From JAEUOS01 sp965279115 (GTDB taxonomy: Bacteria > Pseudomonadota > Gammaproteobacteria > Burkholderiales > JAEUOS01), in the NCBI GenBank assembly GCA_965279115.1, contig OZ257137.1, positions 1,984,001 to 2,048,000 of the forward strand: 64,000 nt of DNA, written 5' to 3'. Below the pieces are notes generated by a model that saw only the letters and a list, made by a program, of their open reading frames with translations, was not told the DNA's origin and did no database searches. The translations under genes and the position numbers were made by a program. Below, piece after piece: positions 8,981 through 18,207 of this stretch (its first letter is position 1; each line of letters begins with the position of its first letter).

Positions 8981-9958
8981 ATGCTGTCAGTTTCGTTGTC
9001 CCGTCTTGCCGCGACAGCCATTATAGGATTGACCCTGGTCGGCGCCCACCCGGCGCGCGCGCTGGACTATCCAACCAAGCCGATCACCCTGATCGCCACC
9101 TTTCCCCCCGGCGGTGCAAGCGACATCGTCGCGCGCACCGTTGCGGAGCCGATGGTGAAGATTCTCGGACAGCCGGTGATCGTCGACAACCGCCCGGGCG
9201 CCGGCGGCAGCATCGGTGCGGCCGCTGTATCGCGCGCGCCGGCGGACGGCTACATGCTGGTGCTGGCCAATTCCTCGCCGATGTCGATTTCGCCCTTCGC
9301 CATCGAGAAAAGCCCGTACGATCCGGTCAAGGGCTTCACCCACGTGTTCAACATCGGCGCCACGCCGCTGATCATCGTCGCCAACCCCAAGGCTGGCTTG
9401 AACAGCGTGGCCGATCTGGTCAAGGCGATCAAGGCCAAGCCGGACTTCCAGTTCGGCTCCGGCGGTCCCGCCTCGATCGGCCACATCGTCGGCGAGATGA
9501 TGAAGACCGAGCTCAAGGCCAACATGACCCACATCCCCTACAAGGGCGGCTCGCTGATGGTGCCGGACCTGATCGCCGGCACGATTCCGATCGGCTTCGA
9601 CGTCTCCACCGCCTACGTGCAACTGGTCAAGGGCGGGCAGCTGAAGGCCCTGGCGCTGACCGGTACCAGGCGCAGCGAACTGCTGCCGGACGTGCCCACC
9701 ATCGTCGAGGCTGGTTTCCCCAACCTGGTGTCGGAGAACTATTTCGGCATTTCCGCGCCGCCGGGAACCCCGAAGGACATCGTCGACCGCCTGCACAAGG
9801 CGTTCACCGAAGCGGTCGCCCTGCCGGCGACGAAGAAAAAGCTGGAAGAAACCGGTGTGGTGATCCGGCCGATGTCGCAGGCCGAATTCACCAGCTACGT
9901 GGCCAAGCAGGCCAAGGACTGGGAACCTGCCGTGCGCGCCTCCGGCGCCAAGTTGTAA
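8981..9958 (+). CDS. Bug-family tripartite tricarboxylate receptor (TctC-like)
   Basis: 325-residue secreted periplasmic binding protein. The Sec signal peptide is at residues 1-27 (MLSVSLSRLAATAII...HPARA), and mature protein begins LDYPTKPITLIATFPPGG, the family hallmark. Other family motifs are VDNRPGAGGSIGA and MTHIPYKGG. AAGGAAG precedes the ATG. Members bind carboxylates or amides for TctAB-type permeases or for signalling. No TctA/TctB gene is in the window, so this is an orphan receptor. A strong hairpin lies just downstream. Confidence 0.93.
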   Translation: MLSVSLSRLAATAIIGLTLVGAHPARALDYPTKPITLIATFPPGGASDIVARTVAEPMVKILGQPVIVDNRPGAGGSIGAAAVSRAPADGYMLVLANSSPMSISPFAIEKSPYDPVKGFTHVFNIGATPLIIVANPKAGLNSVADLVKAIKAKPDFQFGSGGPASIGHIVGEMMKTELKANMTHIPYKGGSLMVPDLIAGTIPIGFDVSTAYVQLVKGGQLKALALTGTRRSELLPDVPTIVEAGFPNLVSENYFGISAPPGTPKDIVDRLHKAFTEAVALPATKKKLEETGVVIRPMSQAEFTSYVAKQAKDWEPAVRASGAKL

Positions 9959-9972
9959 GGCAAACGGCAAAG

Positions 9973-9994
9973 CCTGGCCGCACCAGCGGCCAGG
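9973..9994. terminator. Hairpin between convergent genes
   Basis: Perfect 9-bp inverted repeat, CCTGGCCGC and GCGGCCAGG around an ACCA loop, 15 bases after the Bug gene and 9 before the end of the ligase gene. It lacks a clean T-run on either side, so it may act as a transcript-end stabiliser rather than a complete intrinsic terminator. Confidence 0.5.
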
Positions 9995-10002
9995 TGTGTT
10001 GC

Positions 10003-11520
10003 CTAGCCTGCAAGGAGGGTGCGCAGGGCCGTCTTCAGCACTTTGCCGGTTTCGTTCTTGGGCAACGCCTCGACGAAACGGTACTCCTTGGGCCGCTTGA
10101 AGCGCGCGATGTTGTCCAGGCAATGGGCATCGAGAGCACGCTCATCGGCCGGCACGCCCGGGCGGACCACCACGAAGGCCACCACCTCCTCACCCCATTC
10201 GGGGTGCTTGCGCCCTACCACCGACACCTCGGCCACGCCGGGGTGGGTGAGCAGCGCCTCCTCGACCTCGCGCGGATAGATGTTGGACCCGCCGGAGATG
10301 ATCAGGTCCTTGCTGCGGTCCTTGAGGGTGAGAAAGCCTTCCTGATCGAAGGCGCCAATGTCGCCGGTGTGCAGCCAGCCATGGGCCAATGCCTTGGCAC
10401 TGGCCTCCTCGTTCTGCCAATAGCCGCTCATGATGACCGGGCCGCGCACGCAGATCTCGCCCACCTCGCCGGTGGGCAGGGGGTTGTCGTTCTCGTCTGC
10501 GACCATCACCTCCACGCCGGCGAACGGCAGGCCCACCGAGCCGAGCCGTTCCTCGTAGTTTGGATGGCCGGTATTCATGTGGATGGACTTGTCGGAAGCG
10601 GTGATGGTCATGGGCGATTCGCCCTGGCCATAGATCTGCGCGAAATGCTGGCCGAAGCGCGCCATCGCCGCCTTGATGTCCGACACATACATCGGCCCGC
10701 CGCCGTAGACGATGGTCTTGAGTCCCGGCAATGCGCCGCCGTCAGGCGTATCGACCAGGCGCTTGACCATGGTCGGCGCGGCGAACATGGAAACACCGCG
10801 ATGCTTGCGGCACAGCGCGAACACCTCGTCAGGTTCGAACGCACCCGACTCCGGCACCACATTCATGGCTGCGCGCGCCAGATGCGGCACGAGGTAGATG
10901 CCCGAGCCGTGCGACATCGGCGCGGCGTGCACGATGCAGTCGTCGCGCCCCACCGTATCAACATCGGAGAAGAAATTGAGCGTCATTTCGACCAGGCTGG
11001 CGTGCGAGAGCATCACACCCTTCGGTCGCCCGGTGGTGCCGCTGGTGTAGAACAGCCAGGCCAGGTCGGCGGGCGCCCGCGGCACCAGCGCCACGGGCTC
11101 GGCGGCATACAGTGAGGCAAACGCACCGCTGCCGACATCGATCACGGCTTTCACCCGCGGCGCCAGCGCCGCACCTTCCTCGCAGGAAGTCAGCGTGTTG
11201 GCCGAAGCGAATACGACCGCGGCGCCGCAGTTGTCGAAGATGAACCCGAGTTCCTTGGGATGCAGCTTGGAATGGATGGGCACGACGGTGAAGCCGCCAT
11301 GCCAGGCCGCCAGGAACAGCTCGAAATACGCGGGCGAGTTTTTCATCGCCAGGGCGACCCGGTCACCCGGCGCCAATCCGAGCGCCTTGAGGCCGCCGGC
11401 CAGGTGCGCGACGCGCCTTTGCAATGTGGCGAAATCGGCGACGATGCGTTCGCCGAAGGCCAGAGCGGGCGCATCGGGAAACGCGCGCGCCGCGCGTTCA
11501 AGATAAAGGGCGATGTTCAC
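10003..11520 (-). CDS. Acyl-CoA synthetase / AMP-dependent ligase
   Basis: 505-residue adenylating enzyme that would convert a carboxylic acid to its CoA thioester via an acyl-AMP. The P-loop-like A3 motif is YTSGTTGRPKG (about 158-168). The C-terminal hinge motif is HTGDIGAFDQEGFLTLKDR, followed by SGGSNIYPREVEE and catalytic Lys in PKNETGKVLK. The GTG at 11520 is preferred: it opens the typical N-terminus MNIALYLERAARAF, while longer versions would overlap the preceding gene. Last gene of the 10.0-15.7 kb operon, so it may activate the acid released by the upstream hydrolases. Confidence 0.9.
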   Translation of the reverse strand: MNIALYLERAARAFPDAPALAFGERIVADFATLQRRVAHLAGGLKALGLAPGDRVALAMKNSPAYFELFLAAWHGGFTVVPIHSKLHPKELGFIFDNCGAAVVFASANTLTSCEEGAALAPRVKAVIDVGSGAFASLYAAEPVALVPRAPADLAWLFYTSGTTGRPKGVMLSHASLVEMTLNFFSDVDTVGRDDCIVHAAPMSHGSGIYLVPHLARAAMNVVPESGAFEPDEVFALCRKHRGVSMFAAPTMVKRLVDTPDGGALPGLKTIVYGGGPMYVSDIKAAMARFGQHFAQIYGQGESPMTITASDKSIHMNTGHPNYEERLGSVGLPFAGVEVMVADENDNPLPTGEVGEICVRGPVIMSGYWQNEEASAKALAHGWLHTGDIGAFDQEGFLTLKDRSKDLIISGGSNIYPREVEEALLTHPGVAEVSVVGRKHPEWGEEVVAFVVVRPGVPADERALDAHCLDNIARFKRPKEYRFVEALPKNETGKVLKTALRTLLAG

Positions 11521-11570
11521 GATGAAGGGCCAGTGGTCGGGTTGCGTGGGGAGGTTGGTGGGCGCAGCGC

Positions 11571-12749
11571 CTAAGCGGCCAGAAGCCCCTTGCGTCGGCT
11601 CCAGTTGGTCACGGCATCGATGCAGATCTTCAATTGCGCAGGCTGGTTGGAGTAGTAATGGGTGGCGCCCTCGATCTCCAGCCATTCGCGGTCCGGCGTG
11701 GCGAGCGCGGCGCGGATGGTCGGGTTGTGGGTGGCCGGCACCGCGTCATCGGCCTGGTTGACGATCTGCAGCACCGGCGTGGTATGGATGCGCGCGGCGT
11801 TGCGCGGGCCGCGCGCGTTGGACTTGTCGTACGACCATTGCGATAGCCAGGAACGCAGCGTCGTGAAGCGTCCCATGCCGACCGGCCCCACATTGACGAT
11901 GCGCGGGTCGCCCAGGTAGCACCAGTTGGGCTTGCGGCCGTTCGGATCCACCGACGCATCAATCCAGCGCACGTCGCACATGGTGCGATGAACCACGAAG
12001 GCGCGCTCGATCTCGCCGTCGTTGCGTGTCTTGAGCGTTGCCAGCAGGTCGGACGCCCAGGTGGTGATGCGCCGGTTCCGTGCGCGCTGCGCCTCGCGGA
12101 AACGCTCGACGAAGGCGGCGGAGAACGGCGGCTTGTGGGGGCAGGCCGCACTGTAGATGTCGAGTTCAGGGTCGCGACGGTCCGGGTTGAATTCATCGAT
12201 GACCGACGGATCCAGCCATTCCGTCAAGGTCTCGGCGCGGCTCAGGTGGGCGGCGATGAAGATCACGCCGTCGGCACGCGGCAGTTCAGCGCCTGTCAGG
12301 TCATACGGGTCGCCTGCGGCGGTGTGGGTGATGGTCGGCTTCTCGGCTTCAGCCTGGTAGAAAAGCGACAGGGAGCCGCCGCCGGACCAGCCCACCAGGA
12401 TCACCTTCCTGTAGCCCAGCGACTCTTTCGCGTGCTTGATGTACTGGCCGAGGTCGTAGACCACCTTCTCCATGATGAGCGCACTGTCGTTCTTCGCATA
12501 ACGGCTGCCGGCGCACAGCACATGCAGCCCGGAGGACGCCAGCGCGGTCGGCATAGGCAGGAGGTGCAGGGTGGAGGCCGGGTGCATGAAGATGAACAAC
12601 GTATCCGAGGGCTTGTCGCGCGGCACCAGGCGCTGGCCCTCGAGCACGGTCTGCCCCTGGCTGCCGGAAAAGCCGTAGGTTTCCACCATGCCGAGTTTCT
12701 CGGCGAAGGAAATGATCACGGGAATGCGGTCGAATGCGGGTTGGGTCAT
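11571..12749 (-). CDS. Alpha/beta hydrolase
   Basis: 392-residue serine hydrolase. The nucleophile elbow is GWSGGG with Ser122; a His near the C terminus (GATHYYSN) fits the catalytic triad, and the MHPAS stretch near residue 55 fits the oxyanion region. No signal peptide, so cytoplasmic. It sits 34 nt after the Bug receptor and 51 nt before the CoA ligase in the same operon, which suggests cleavage of an ester, amide or C-C bond in the degraded compound. Exact reaction not evident. Confidence 0.85.
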   Translation of the reverse strand: MTQPAFDRIPVIISFAEKLGMVETYGFSGSQGQTVLEGQRLVPRDKPSDTLFIFMHPASTLHLLPMPTALASSGLHVLCAGSRYAKNDSALIMEKVVYDLGQYIKHAKESLGYRKVILVGWSGGGSLSLFYQAEAEKPTITHTAAGDPYDLTGAELPRADGVIFIAAHLSRAETLTEWLDPSVIDEFNPDRRDPELDIYSAACPHKPPFSAAFVERFREAQRARNRRITTWASDLLATLKTRNDGEIERAFVVHRTMCDVRWIDASVDPNGRKPNWCYLGDPRIVNVGPVGMGRFTTLRSWLSQWSYDKSNARGPRNAARIHTTPVLQIVNQADDAVPATHNPTIRAALATPDREWLEIEGATHYYSNQPAQLKICIDAVTNWSRRKGLLAA

Positions 12750-12783
12750 GTCTGGTCAGGCCTTGCTGCTGCGGGTTGGCGGA

Positions 12784-13734
12784 TCAATCGGGCTTCAGGC
12801 CCAGTTCCTTGTGGATGCGACCCTTGAGTTCATAGTCGGCACGGGCCAGTTGCGCAAAGTCGGTACTCTTGAGATACACCAGCGGCACGCCCTGGCGACT
12901 GGCATGGCCCTTGAGCGTCTCATCCTGGGTGGCGACCTCGCAGGCCTTTTCCAGGGCGTCAATGACCGGCCGCGGCGTCCCCCTGGGTGCAAACACCCCC
13001 TGGTAGCCCGGTGGCGAACTCGGGTACCCCAGTTCGGTGACGGTGGGCACGTTGGGCAGGGCGGGATGGCGCCGGTCCCAGAACACCGCGATCGGCCGCA
13101 CATCGGGACGGGTGGAAATGGCGCCGGTGGAATTGACCCCGAAGTCCAGGTCGCCTCCCAGCAGGCGCAGCAGCATGGCGGCGTCCCCGCGGAAGGCGAG
13201 GTCCTGCATCTTCACGCTGGCCTGTTTCGACAGTGTCTCCACATTGATGTGCGGTCCGGTGAAGACGCCCGCATGGCCGTAGTTGAGCTTGCCGGGGTTG
13301 GCGCGCGCCGCATCGAGGATGTCCTTCAGGCTCCTGTAAGGCGAATCATTGCGCACCGTGATGGTGAACGGGTTGACGAACACCTGGCACACGAAATCGA
13401 ACGAATCGAACTGGTAGGGCAGGTCCTTCATCGTGTAGGGCAGGTTGGTGATCGGCGTGGTCGGCCCCACCAGCAGGGTGTAGCCATCCGGCCGCGCCGA
13501 AGCCACCTGGGTCGTGCCGATCCGGCCTGACGCACCCTCGCGGTTGATCACCACGAACTGCTGCTTGACCACATTGCTCATCGATGCAGCGAAGGCGCGG
13601 AACATGGCGTCGCTGCCGCCCGGGCCAAAGGGCATGATCAGCTGTACCGGCCGGCTCGGATAGGGCTCCTGCGCCACGGCCTGCATGGCGCCCAGAAGCG
13701 CGACTGCGCCACACAACAACATGCGAATGCTCAT
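12784..13734 (-). CDS. Bug-family periplasmic receptor
   Basis: 316 residues with a signal peptide (MSIRMLLCGAVALLGAMQAVAQ) and the Bug start pattern YPSRPVQLIMPFGPGGSDAMFRA. It is embedded in a degradation operon between an FAH-family hydrolase and an alpha/beta hydrolase, so its ligand is likely the substrate of this pathway or a close relative. It has no TctAB partner nearby. Confidence 0.92.
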   Translation of the reverse strand: MSIRMLLCGAVALLGAMQAVAQEPYPSRPVQLIMPFGPGGSDAMFRAFAASMSNVVKQQFVVINREGASGRIGTTQVASARPDGYTLLVGPTTPITNLPYTMKDLPYQFDSFDFVCQVFVNPFTITVRNDSPYRSLKDILDAARANPGKLNYGHAGVFTGPHINVETLSKQASVKMQDLAFRGDAAMLLRLLGGDLDFGVNSTGAISTRPDVRPIAVFWDRRHPALPNVPTVTELGYPSSPPGYQGVFAPRGTPRPVIDALEKACEVATQDETLKGHASRQGVPLVYLKSTDFAQLARADYELKGRIHKELGLKPD

Positions 13735-13758
13735 GATCTTGCCTCCCGAAAAAGTGGA

Positions 13759-14709
13759 TCAGGTCGCCGCCGAAGCGACCACGCGATTGCGCAACAAGCC
13801 CAGGCCGCTGACTTCGAGCTCCACGACGTCGCCGATTTTCAGGAACCGGCCCAGCTCCAGCCCGCATCCTCCGCCGACCGTGCCGGAGCCGAAGAACTCG
13901 CCCGAGTACACGGTCTCGTCGCGCGAGACATGCGCCAGGATGTCCTCGAACTTGTGGTGCATCTCGCCACTGGACCCGCGCGACCATTCCTCACCGTTGA
14001 CGCGCGCCACCATGGTGAGCGCGTACGGGTCGGGTACCTCGTCGGCGGTGACCAACCAGGGGCCCATCACGTTGGCGGTGTCGAAGTCCTTGCCCTTGGT
14101 GGGGCCCAGTTGCGACTGCATCTCGCGCATCTGCTGGTCGCGCGCGGAGAAGTCGTTGAAGATCAGGTAGCCGAAGACGTATTCGCGTGCATTTTCGCGC
14201 TTGATGTTCTTGCCGCGCTTGCCGAGGATGATGCCGAACTCGAGCTCGTAGTCGAGCATCTTGCAGTACGACGGGCAGATAACGTCGGTGCCGGTGCCGA
14301 CCACGGCGAAGCGGTTGCACTTGTAGTACACCGGTTCCTCGTACCAGATGCGCGGCACGTCCACCTTGGCCGGATCGGTCGGGTAACCGGTGATGCCGAA
14401 CAGGTGGCGCTGGGTGCGCGCCTGGCGCAGGTGCTTCTCGAAGCAGAGGAAATCGCGCATCTGGCGCGGCTCGGGCAAGGGCGCCAGCAGGCGCACTGCC
14501 GCAAGCTCGTGGGTCACGCCAGGCGCCGCGAGGCAGGCGCGCGCTTCGGCCAGAGCCGCGTCTCCCGCGTCGATCAGGGCCAGCATGTCGCGCGCCCAGG
14601 GCGCGCCGGCGCCGGCGCCGGCGGTGAAGTCCGCAATGCGGGTTTCGCCCGGCAGCATGGCGCCGATGCGCCGCTCGCCGGAGGGCAATTCGAAAGTCAC
14701 CAGCTTCAT
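13759..14709 (-). CDS. Fumarylacetoacetate hydrolase-family protein
   Basis: 316 residues, FAH/HpaG-like fold. Metal and active-site signatures: LDYELEFGIILGK (Glu residues ligate Mg/Ca), YLIFNDFSARDQQ, GPTKGKDFDTANVMGPW and SGEFFGSGTVGGGCGLELG. Such enzymes hydrolyse C-C bonds of acylpyruvates or decarboxylate/hydrate 2-oxo acids. It is 16 nt downstream of the MBL-fold gene. Together they suggest degradation of a ring-cleavage or acylpyruvate-type compound, which is an inference. Confidence 0.9.
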   Translation of the reverse strand: MKLVTFELPSGERRIGAMLPGETRIADFTAGAGAGAPWARDMLALIDAGDAALAEARACLAAPGVTHELAAVRLLAPLPEPRQMRDFLCFEKHLRQARTQRHLFGITGYPTDPAKVDVPRIWYEEPVYYKCNRFAVVGTGTDVICPSYCKMLDYELEFGIILGKRGKNIKRENAREYVFGYLIFNDFSARDQQMREMQSQLGPTKGKDFDTANVMGPWLVTADEVPDPYALTMVARVNGEEWSRGSSGEMHHKFEDILAHVSRDETVYSGEFFGSGTVGGGCGLELGRFLKIGDVVELEVSGLGLLRNRVVASAAT

Positions 14710-14725
14710 CTGGATTCCCCGCGGA

Positions 14726-15724
14726 TCAGTTGTGGGTGTGGCCGCAGTGCTCGCACGCCGCGGCGGCGGCCATGCGCTCGCGATGATGGCGCGCCATCAG
14801 GCCGAACAGGCGCGGCACGTCGGGGCGCGCGTCATCGCCGGCGAACTCGCGGTACAGCGCGTTGACGTTGATGAAAATCCGCTCGCCGTCGATCCAGTCG
14901 CGAAAGGCGTCGAAGGAAATGTCGCGCGCCGCCTCGTCGTCTGTCATGCCGGCGTCGTAGCGCTTGCGCGCCTCCACCGCGAGGTATTCCAGATAGTGCT
15001 TGAGGGCGCGCACGCCGCTCTTGTCGGTGATCGGCCCATGGCCAGGCACCACCGTCTCGACGTCCCAGCCAAGGATCAGGTCGCAGGCCTTGATCCAGTT
15101 GCCCACCGGCCCCGCCCAGATCGCCGGATGGCCGCCGACGAACAGGATGTCGCCGGTGAACACGGTGCGGTCGCCCGGCACCCAGGCCAGCACGTCGCCG
15201 CGCGTGTGCGCCGGGCCCACATTGACCAGCCGCACTTCCTTGCTGCCGACCATGACCCGCATCTCGGATTCGAAGGTCTCGGTGGGCGGCGTATAGACGA
15301 GGCCGCTGAAGTCGAAGCGCGCCCCCATCATCTCGTGCATGAAGGCGCCCGCATCGCCCATCTCGCGCCAGTTGTTCATGGTGTGCATGAACTCCTCCGG
15401 TGGCCTGGCGGCCATCTCCTCCGCGCAGGCGCGGCTGGCGATGATGCGGCTGCCACGGACGAGCTGGTTGCCGAAGGTATGGTCGCCATTGGCGTGGGTG
15501 TTGACCAGCGTGCCGATCCCGCCAGATGCCGGCAGCACCCGCCTGAAACCGTCGAGCATTTCACGCGTGAGCTTGAGGTCGAATAGCGTGTCGACCAGCA
15601 GGGACTCGCCCGAGTCGGTGACCAGGCCCGCGTTCGAATAGCCCCAGCTGCCATCCGGCAGCAGCCAGGCATGGCAACCGTTGCCAAGATCGTGCAGACC
15701 GCGGGTGTATTGCCATTTGGCCAT
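14726..15724 (-). CDS. MBL-fold metallo-hydrolase with HxNxDH motif
   Basis: 332 residues, first gene of the operon, with AAGGAGA upstream of ATG 15724. The metallo-beta-lactamase fold is recognisable (LLVDTLFDLKL, then THANGDHTFGN, then VNVGPAHTRGD and VPGHGPI). The canonical HxHxDH is H77-A-N79-G-D81-H82, so the second histidine metal ligand is replaced by Asn. The C-terminus ends in a Cys/His-rich tail (CEHCGHTHN). Likely a hydrolase or lactonase acting early in the pathway; metal content uncertain because of the substitution. Confidence 0.88.
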   Translation of the reverse strand: MAKWQYTRGLHDLGNGCHAWLLPDGSWGYSNAGLVTDSGESLLVDTLFDLKLTREMLDGFRRVLPASGGIGTLVNTHANGDHTFGNQLVRGSRIIASRACAEEMAARPPEEFMHTMNNWREMGDAGAFMHEMMGARFDFSGLVYTPPTETFESEMRVMVGSKEVRLVNVGPAHTRGDVLAWVPGDRTVFTGDILFVGGHPAIWAGPVGNWIKACDLILGWDVETVVPGHGPITDKSGVRALKHYLEYLAVEARKRYDAGMTDDEAARDISFDAFRDWIDGERIFINVNALYREFAGDDARPDVPRLFGLMARHHRERMAAAAACEHCGHTHN

Positions 15725-15894
15725 GATTGTCTCCTTGTATTGTCGGCGTCGTGACGCTGGTACGGCGCGCTTTGTCTGAAATTACCACGATCCAGCGGCC
15801 GCTTGGCGGAACCCGCACCGCTTGCCGGGCGCCACACAATGGCCTATCGTGTCCGTGCTGCCCTCGGGCAAATTCATCGACCGACATCAGACCC

Positions 15895-16671
15895 ATGCTG
15901 ACCTTGCACAACAACGCCTATTCCACATGCAGCCAGAAGGTACGCCTGTGCCTTGCCGAAAAGAACCTGCAATGGGAAGACAGGCAGATAAATTTCGCCA
16001 GTAGTGAGCACCTCGCGCCGAATTACCTGCGCCTGAACCCAAACGGTGTAGTGCCGACGCTGGAGCACGACGGCGCCGTGATCATCGATTCATCGGTCAT
16101 TCTTGAATACCTGGATGAGGTGTATCCGGATCCACCGATGGTACCGCGCGACACGGTTGGACGCGCCCACTTGCGCGCTTGGCTGCGCTATTTTGAAGAG
16201 GTCACAACACCCGCCGTCCGTCCGCCTTCGTTCAACCAGGCGTTCCTGAAGCGTTACGCGGCCCTCTCCGACGAAGCCTTTGCCGATGCGGTCAACCGGC
16301 GGCCATTGCGCAAGCGTTTCATCGAGAAGATGGGCAAGGCCGGCTTCGACGATGCAGCCCTGACAATCGCGTATGAAAACATCCTGCAGACCTGCAACCG
16401 CATGGAAGTCGCGCTGGCCGGCAGTCCCTGGCTGTTTGGTACGGAAACCCCTTCAATTGCCGACTGTTGCGTCGCTCCGTTGCTGGATCGGATGGAAGAC
16501 CTGGGGTGTGCCTCGCTATGGCAACATCACGCAAACGTGCAGTCATGGCTTGCGCGGTTCCGCGCCCGTCATTCCTGGGCAGTCACGTTTTATGCCGGCA
16601 CGCGCTTGTCGGAGCTTTACTCAGATCTTGGCGAGCGCCGGCGCGATCCGGCGGACCTGGTCACCTGCTGA
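15895..16671 (+). CDS. Glutathione S-transferase family protein
   Basis: 258 residues with an N-terminal thioredoxin-like domain (MLTLHNNAYSTCSQKVRL, then NGVVPTLEHDG and DSSVILEYLDE, the cis-Pro and gamma-Glu-binding motifs) and an all-helical C-terminal domain. Ser or Cys in the STCS stretch would be the catalytic residue. ATG 15895 is used because it directly begins the first strand. Divergent from the MBL operon. It may dehalogenate, isomerise or conjugate a catabolic intermediate. Confidence 0.88.
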   Translation: MLTLHNNAYSTCSQKVRLCLAEKNLQWEDRQINFASSEHLAPNYLRLNPNGVVPTLEHDGAVIIDSSVILEYLDEVYPDPPMVPRDTVGRAHLRAWLRYFEEVTTPAVRPPSFNQAFLKRYAALSDEAFADAVNRRPLRKRFIEKMGKAGFDDAALTIAYENILQTCNRMEVALAGSPWLFGTETPSIADCCVAPLLDRMEDLGCASLWQHHANVQSWLARFRARHSWAVTFYAGTRLSELYSDLGERRRDPADLVTC

Positions 16672-16689
16672 GGCACTTGCGAGCTGCCG

Positions 16690-17544
16690 TCATCGCGGCA
16701 CTACCGGCTCACCCTTGACCACCGTGCGCCGCACCACGCGCGGCTCATGCGCGGTGTCGTACTCGGTGGCGCGGTGCATGGTGGCACGGTTGTCCCACAT
16801 GACCAGGTCACCCGGCCGCCACACATGCTCATAGACGAAACGCGGCTCGACCGCGTGGCTCATGATGCGCTCGATCAGACCGCGGCTGGCAAGTTCTTCC
16901 ATGCCCTGTATCTCCTGTCCGTGGCTACCGAGGAATATCGCCCCGCGACCGCTGGGTGGATGAACGCGCACCAGTGGATGCACAACCGGCGGCCGCTTGG
17001 CGCGCTGCTCGGAGGTCATGCCGGAATAGCCGGCCTTCAGGCGCGAGATGTGCAGGTCGTGCAGCACCGACAAGCCGAGGAAGCGCTTGCGCTCCGCCGA
17101 TCCGAAGGCCTCGTAAGCGCCGATCATGTCCGCAAACAGGGTATGGCCGCCATCACGTGGCACTTGCTCGGCATAAAGCAGCGTGGCCAATGCCGGCGCT
17201 GCCTGCCAGGACGCGTCGGTATGCCAGAACAGCGTGCCCAGGTCCGGATGCACGGCGTTCGGCTTGCCGTCCGGGCCGATATTGGAAAGCTCGAAGATCT
17301 CCGGATACTCCGCCTTGTGATACTCATCGAGCACATGGATCTCGAGTTCGCCGAAATGACGGCTGAACGCGATGTGCGCGGCAGGCGGCAGGCGCTGTCC
17401 GCGCAGTACCAGGATGCGGTGGCGCTCGAACGCCTCGCGCAAGGCACGCGCGGTCGCGGCGTCCAGCGGCTTGGCGGCATCGACTCCCAGCGCCTCGACG
17501 CCGAATTCGCCGTTCAACGGAAGAAATTTCACCGTGTTTCCCAT
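16690..17544 (-). CDS. TauD/TfdA-family 2-oxoglutarate Fe(II) dioxygenase
   Basis: 284 residues. Iron ligands are His and Asp in FWHTDASW and the distal His in WDNRATMHRAT; the Arg in RVVRRTVVKGE should bind 2-oxoglutarate. The ATG at 17544 has GGGAGG just upstream. An alternative ATG at 17556 overlaps the lipoprotein stop as TGATG, so the gene is translationally coupled in either case. Last gene of the 16.7-19.7 kb operon. Only distantly similar in sequence to the other TauD-like gene at 8025. Confidence 0.9.
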   Translation of the reverse strand: MGNTVKFLPLNGEFGVEALGVDAAKPLDAATARALREAFERHRILVLRGQRLPPAAHIAFSRHFGELEIHVLDEYHKAEYPEIFELSNIGPDGKPNAVHPDLGTLFWHTDASWQAAPALATLLYAEQVPRDGGHTLFADMIGAYEAFGSAERKRFLGLSVLHDLHISRLKAGYSGMTSEQRAKRPPVVHPLVRVHPPSGRGAIFLGSHGQEIQGMEELASRGLIERIMSHAVEPRFVYEHVWRPGDLVMWDNRATMHRATEYDTAHEPRVVRRTVVKGEPVVPR

Positions 17545-17555
17545 CTCGCCTCCCA

Positions 17556-18200
17556 TCACACCTCGGCGATGCACGGGCCGATACGCCCCGCGCCGCGGGT
17601 CTCGACGGTCAATTCGCCGCCTTTGTTGTAAAGCATCACCTCGCCGTCGCGGTAGATCGCGCCGCCATCGCCCGCCTCGCGGCGCAACTGCCGGAAGCGC
17701 CCGTCCACACGCAGGTACGCGGCCTCCGGCTCGAACACCACCTCGCGCGGCGCGGCGCCCGGACACGCGAATCGCAGCATGCGCGAGCGCGGATCCCGCG
17801 TGAAAAGCAAGTCGCTGGCATCGGCATGCAGGCGCAACAGGCCGCCATCGAAGCTGCCGTTCTTGACCTGCGAAAGCAGCCGCGCAAAGCGCGCATCCAT
17901 CGAACCGGGATCGCACAGGCGCCGGGTCAGGCTGATCGGGCCGGGAGCCAGCCCGGGCCCGTTCAGCCGTCCCAGGCCGCCATTGCAGTCCGCATTGACC
18001 AGCACGCCTCCCTGGCTCGCGAACTCCACCCAGTAGCGCGACGGGTCCGGCACCGCCGTGGCGGCGGCGTCGAACAGCACGCCGACCCAGTGCCACCGCG
18101 CGCCGGTGACATCCTCATGGCGCACCGTGCCCGGCGCATCCATCCCGGCGCAGCCGGCGAGAAGCAGTACCGGCAGCCAGTCCCGAATGCGCCGCAGCAT
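17556..18200 (-). CDS. META-domain (HslJ-like) lipoprotein
   Basis: 214 residues. The N-terminus MLRRIRDWLPVLLLAGC is a lipoprotein signal with lipobox LAGC, so Cys17 should be lipidated. The middle part matches the META pattern: NADCNGGLGRL, then LTRRLCDPGSMDARFARLLSQ. META proteins are envelope proteins of unclear function, often linked to stress or antibiotic tolerance. Its position inside an operon of GntR and dioxygenase genes is unexpected; it starts 7 nt after the regulator gene. Confidence 0.75.
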   Translation of the reverse strand: MLRRIRDWLPVLLLAGCAGMDAPGTVRHEDVTGARWHWVGVLFDAAATAVPDPSRYWVEFASQGGVLVNADCNGGLGRLNGPGLAPGPISLTRRLCDPGSMDARFARLLSQVKNGSFDGGLLRLHADASDLLFTRDPRSRMLRFACPGAAPREVVFEPEAAYLRVDGRFRQLRREAGDGGAIYRDGEVMLYNKGGELTVETRGAGRIGPCIAEV

Positions 18201-18207
18201 CGCGCGC

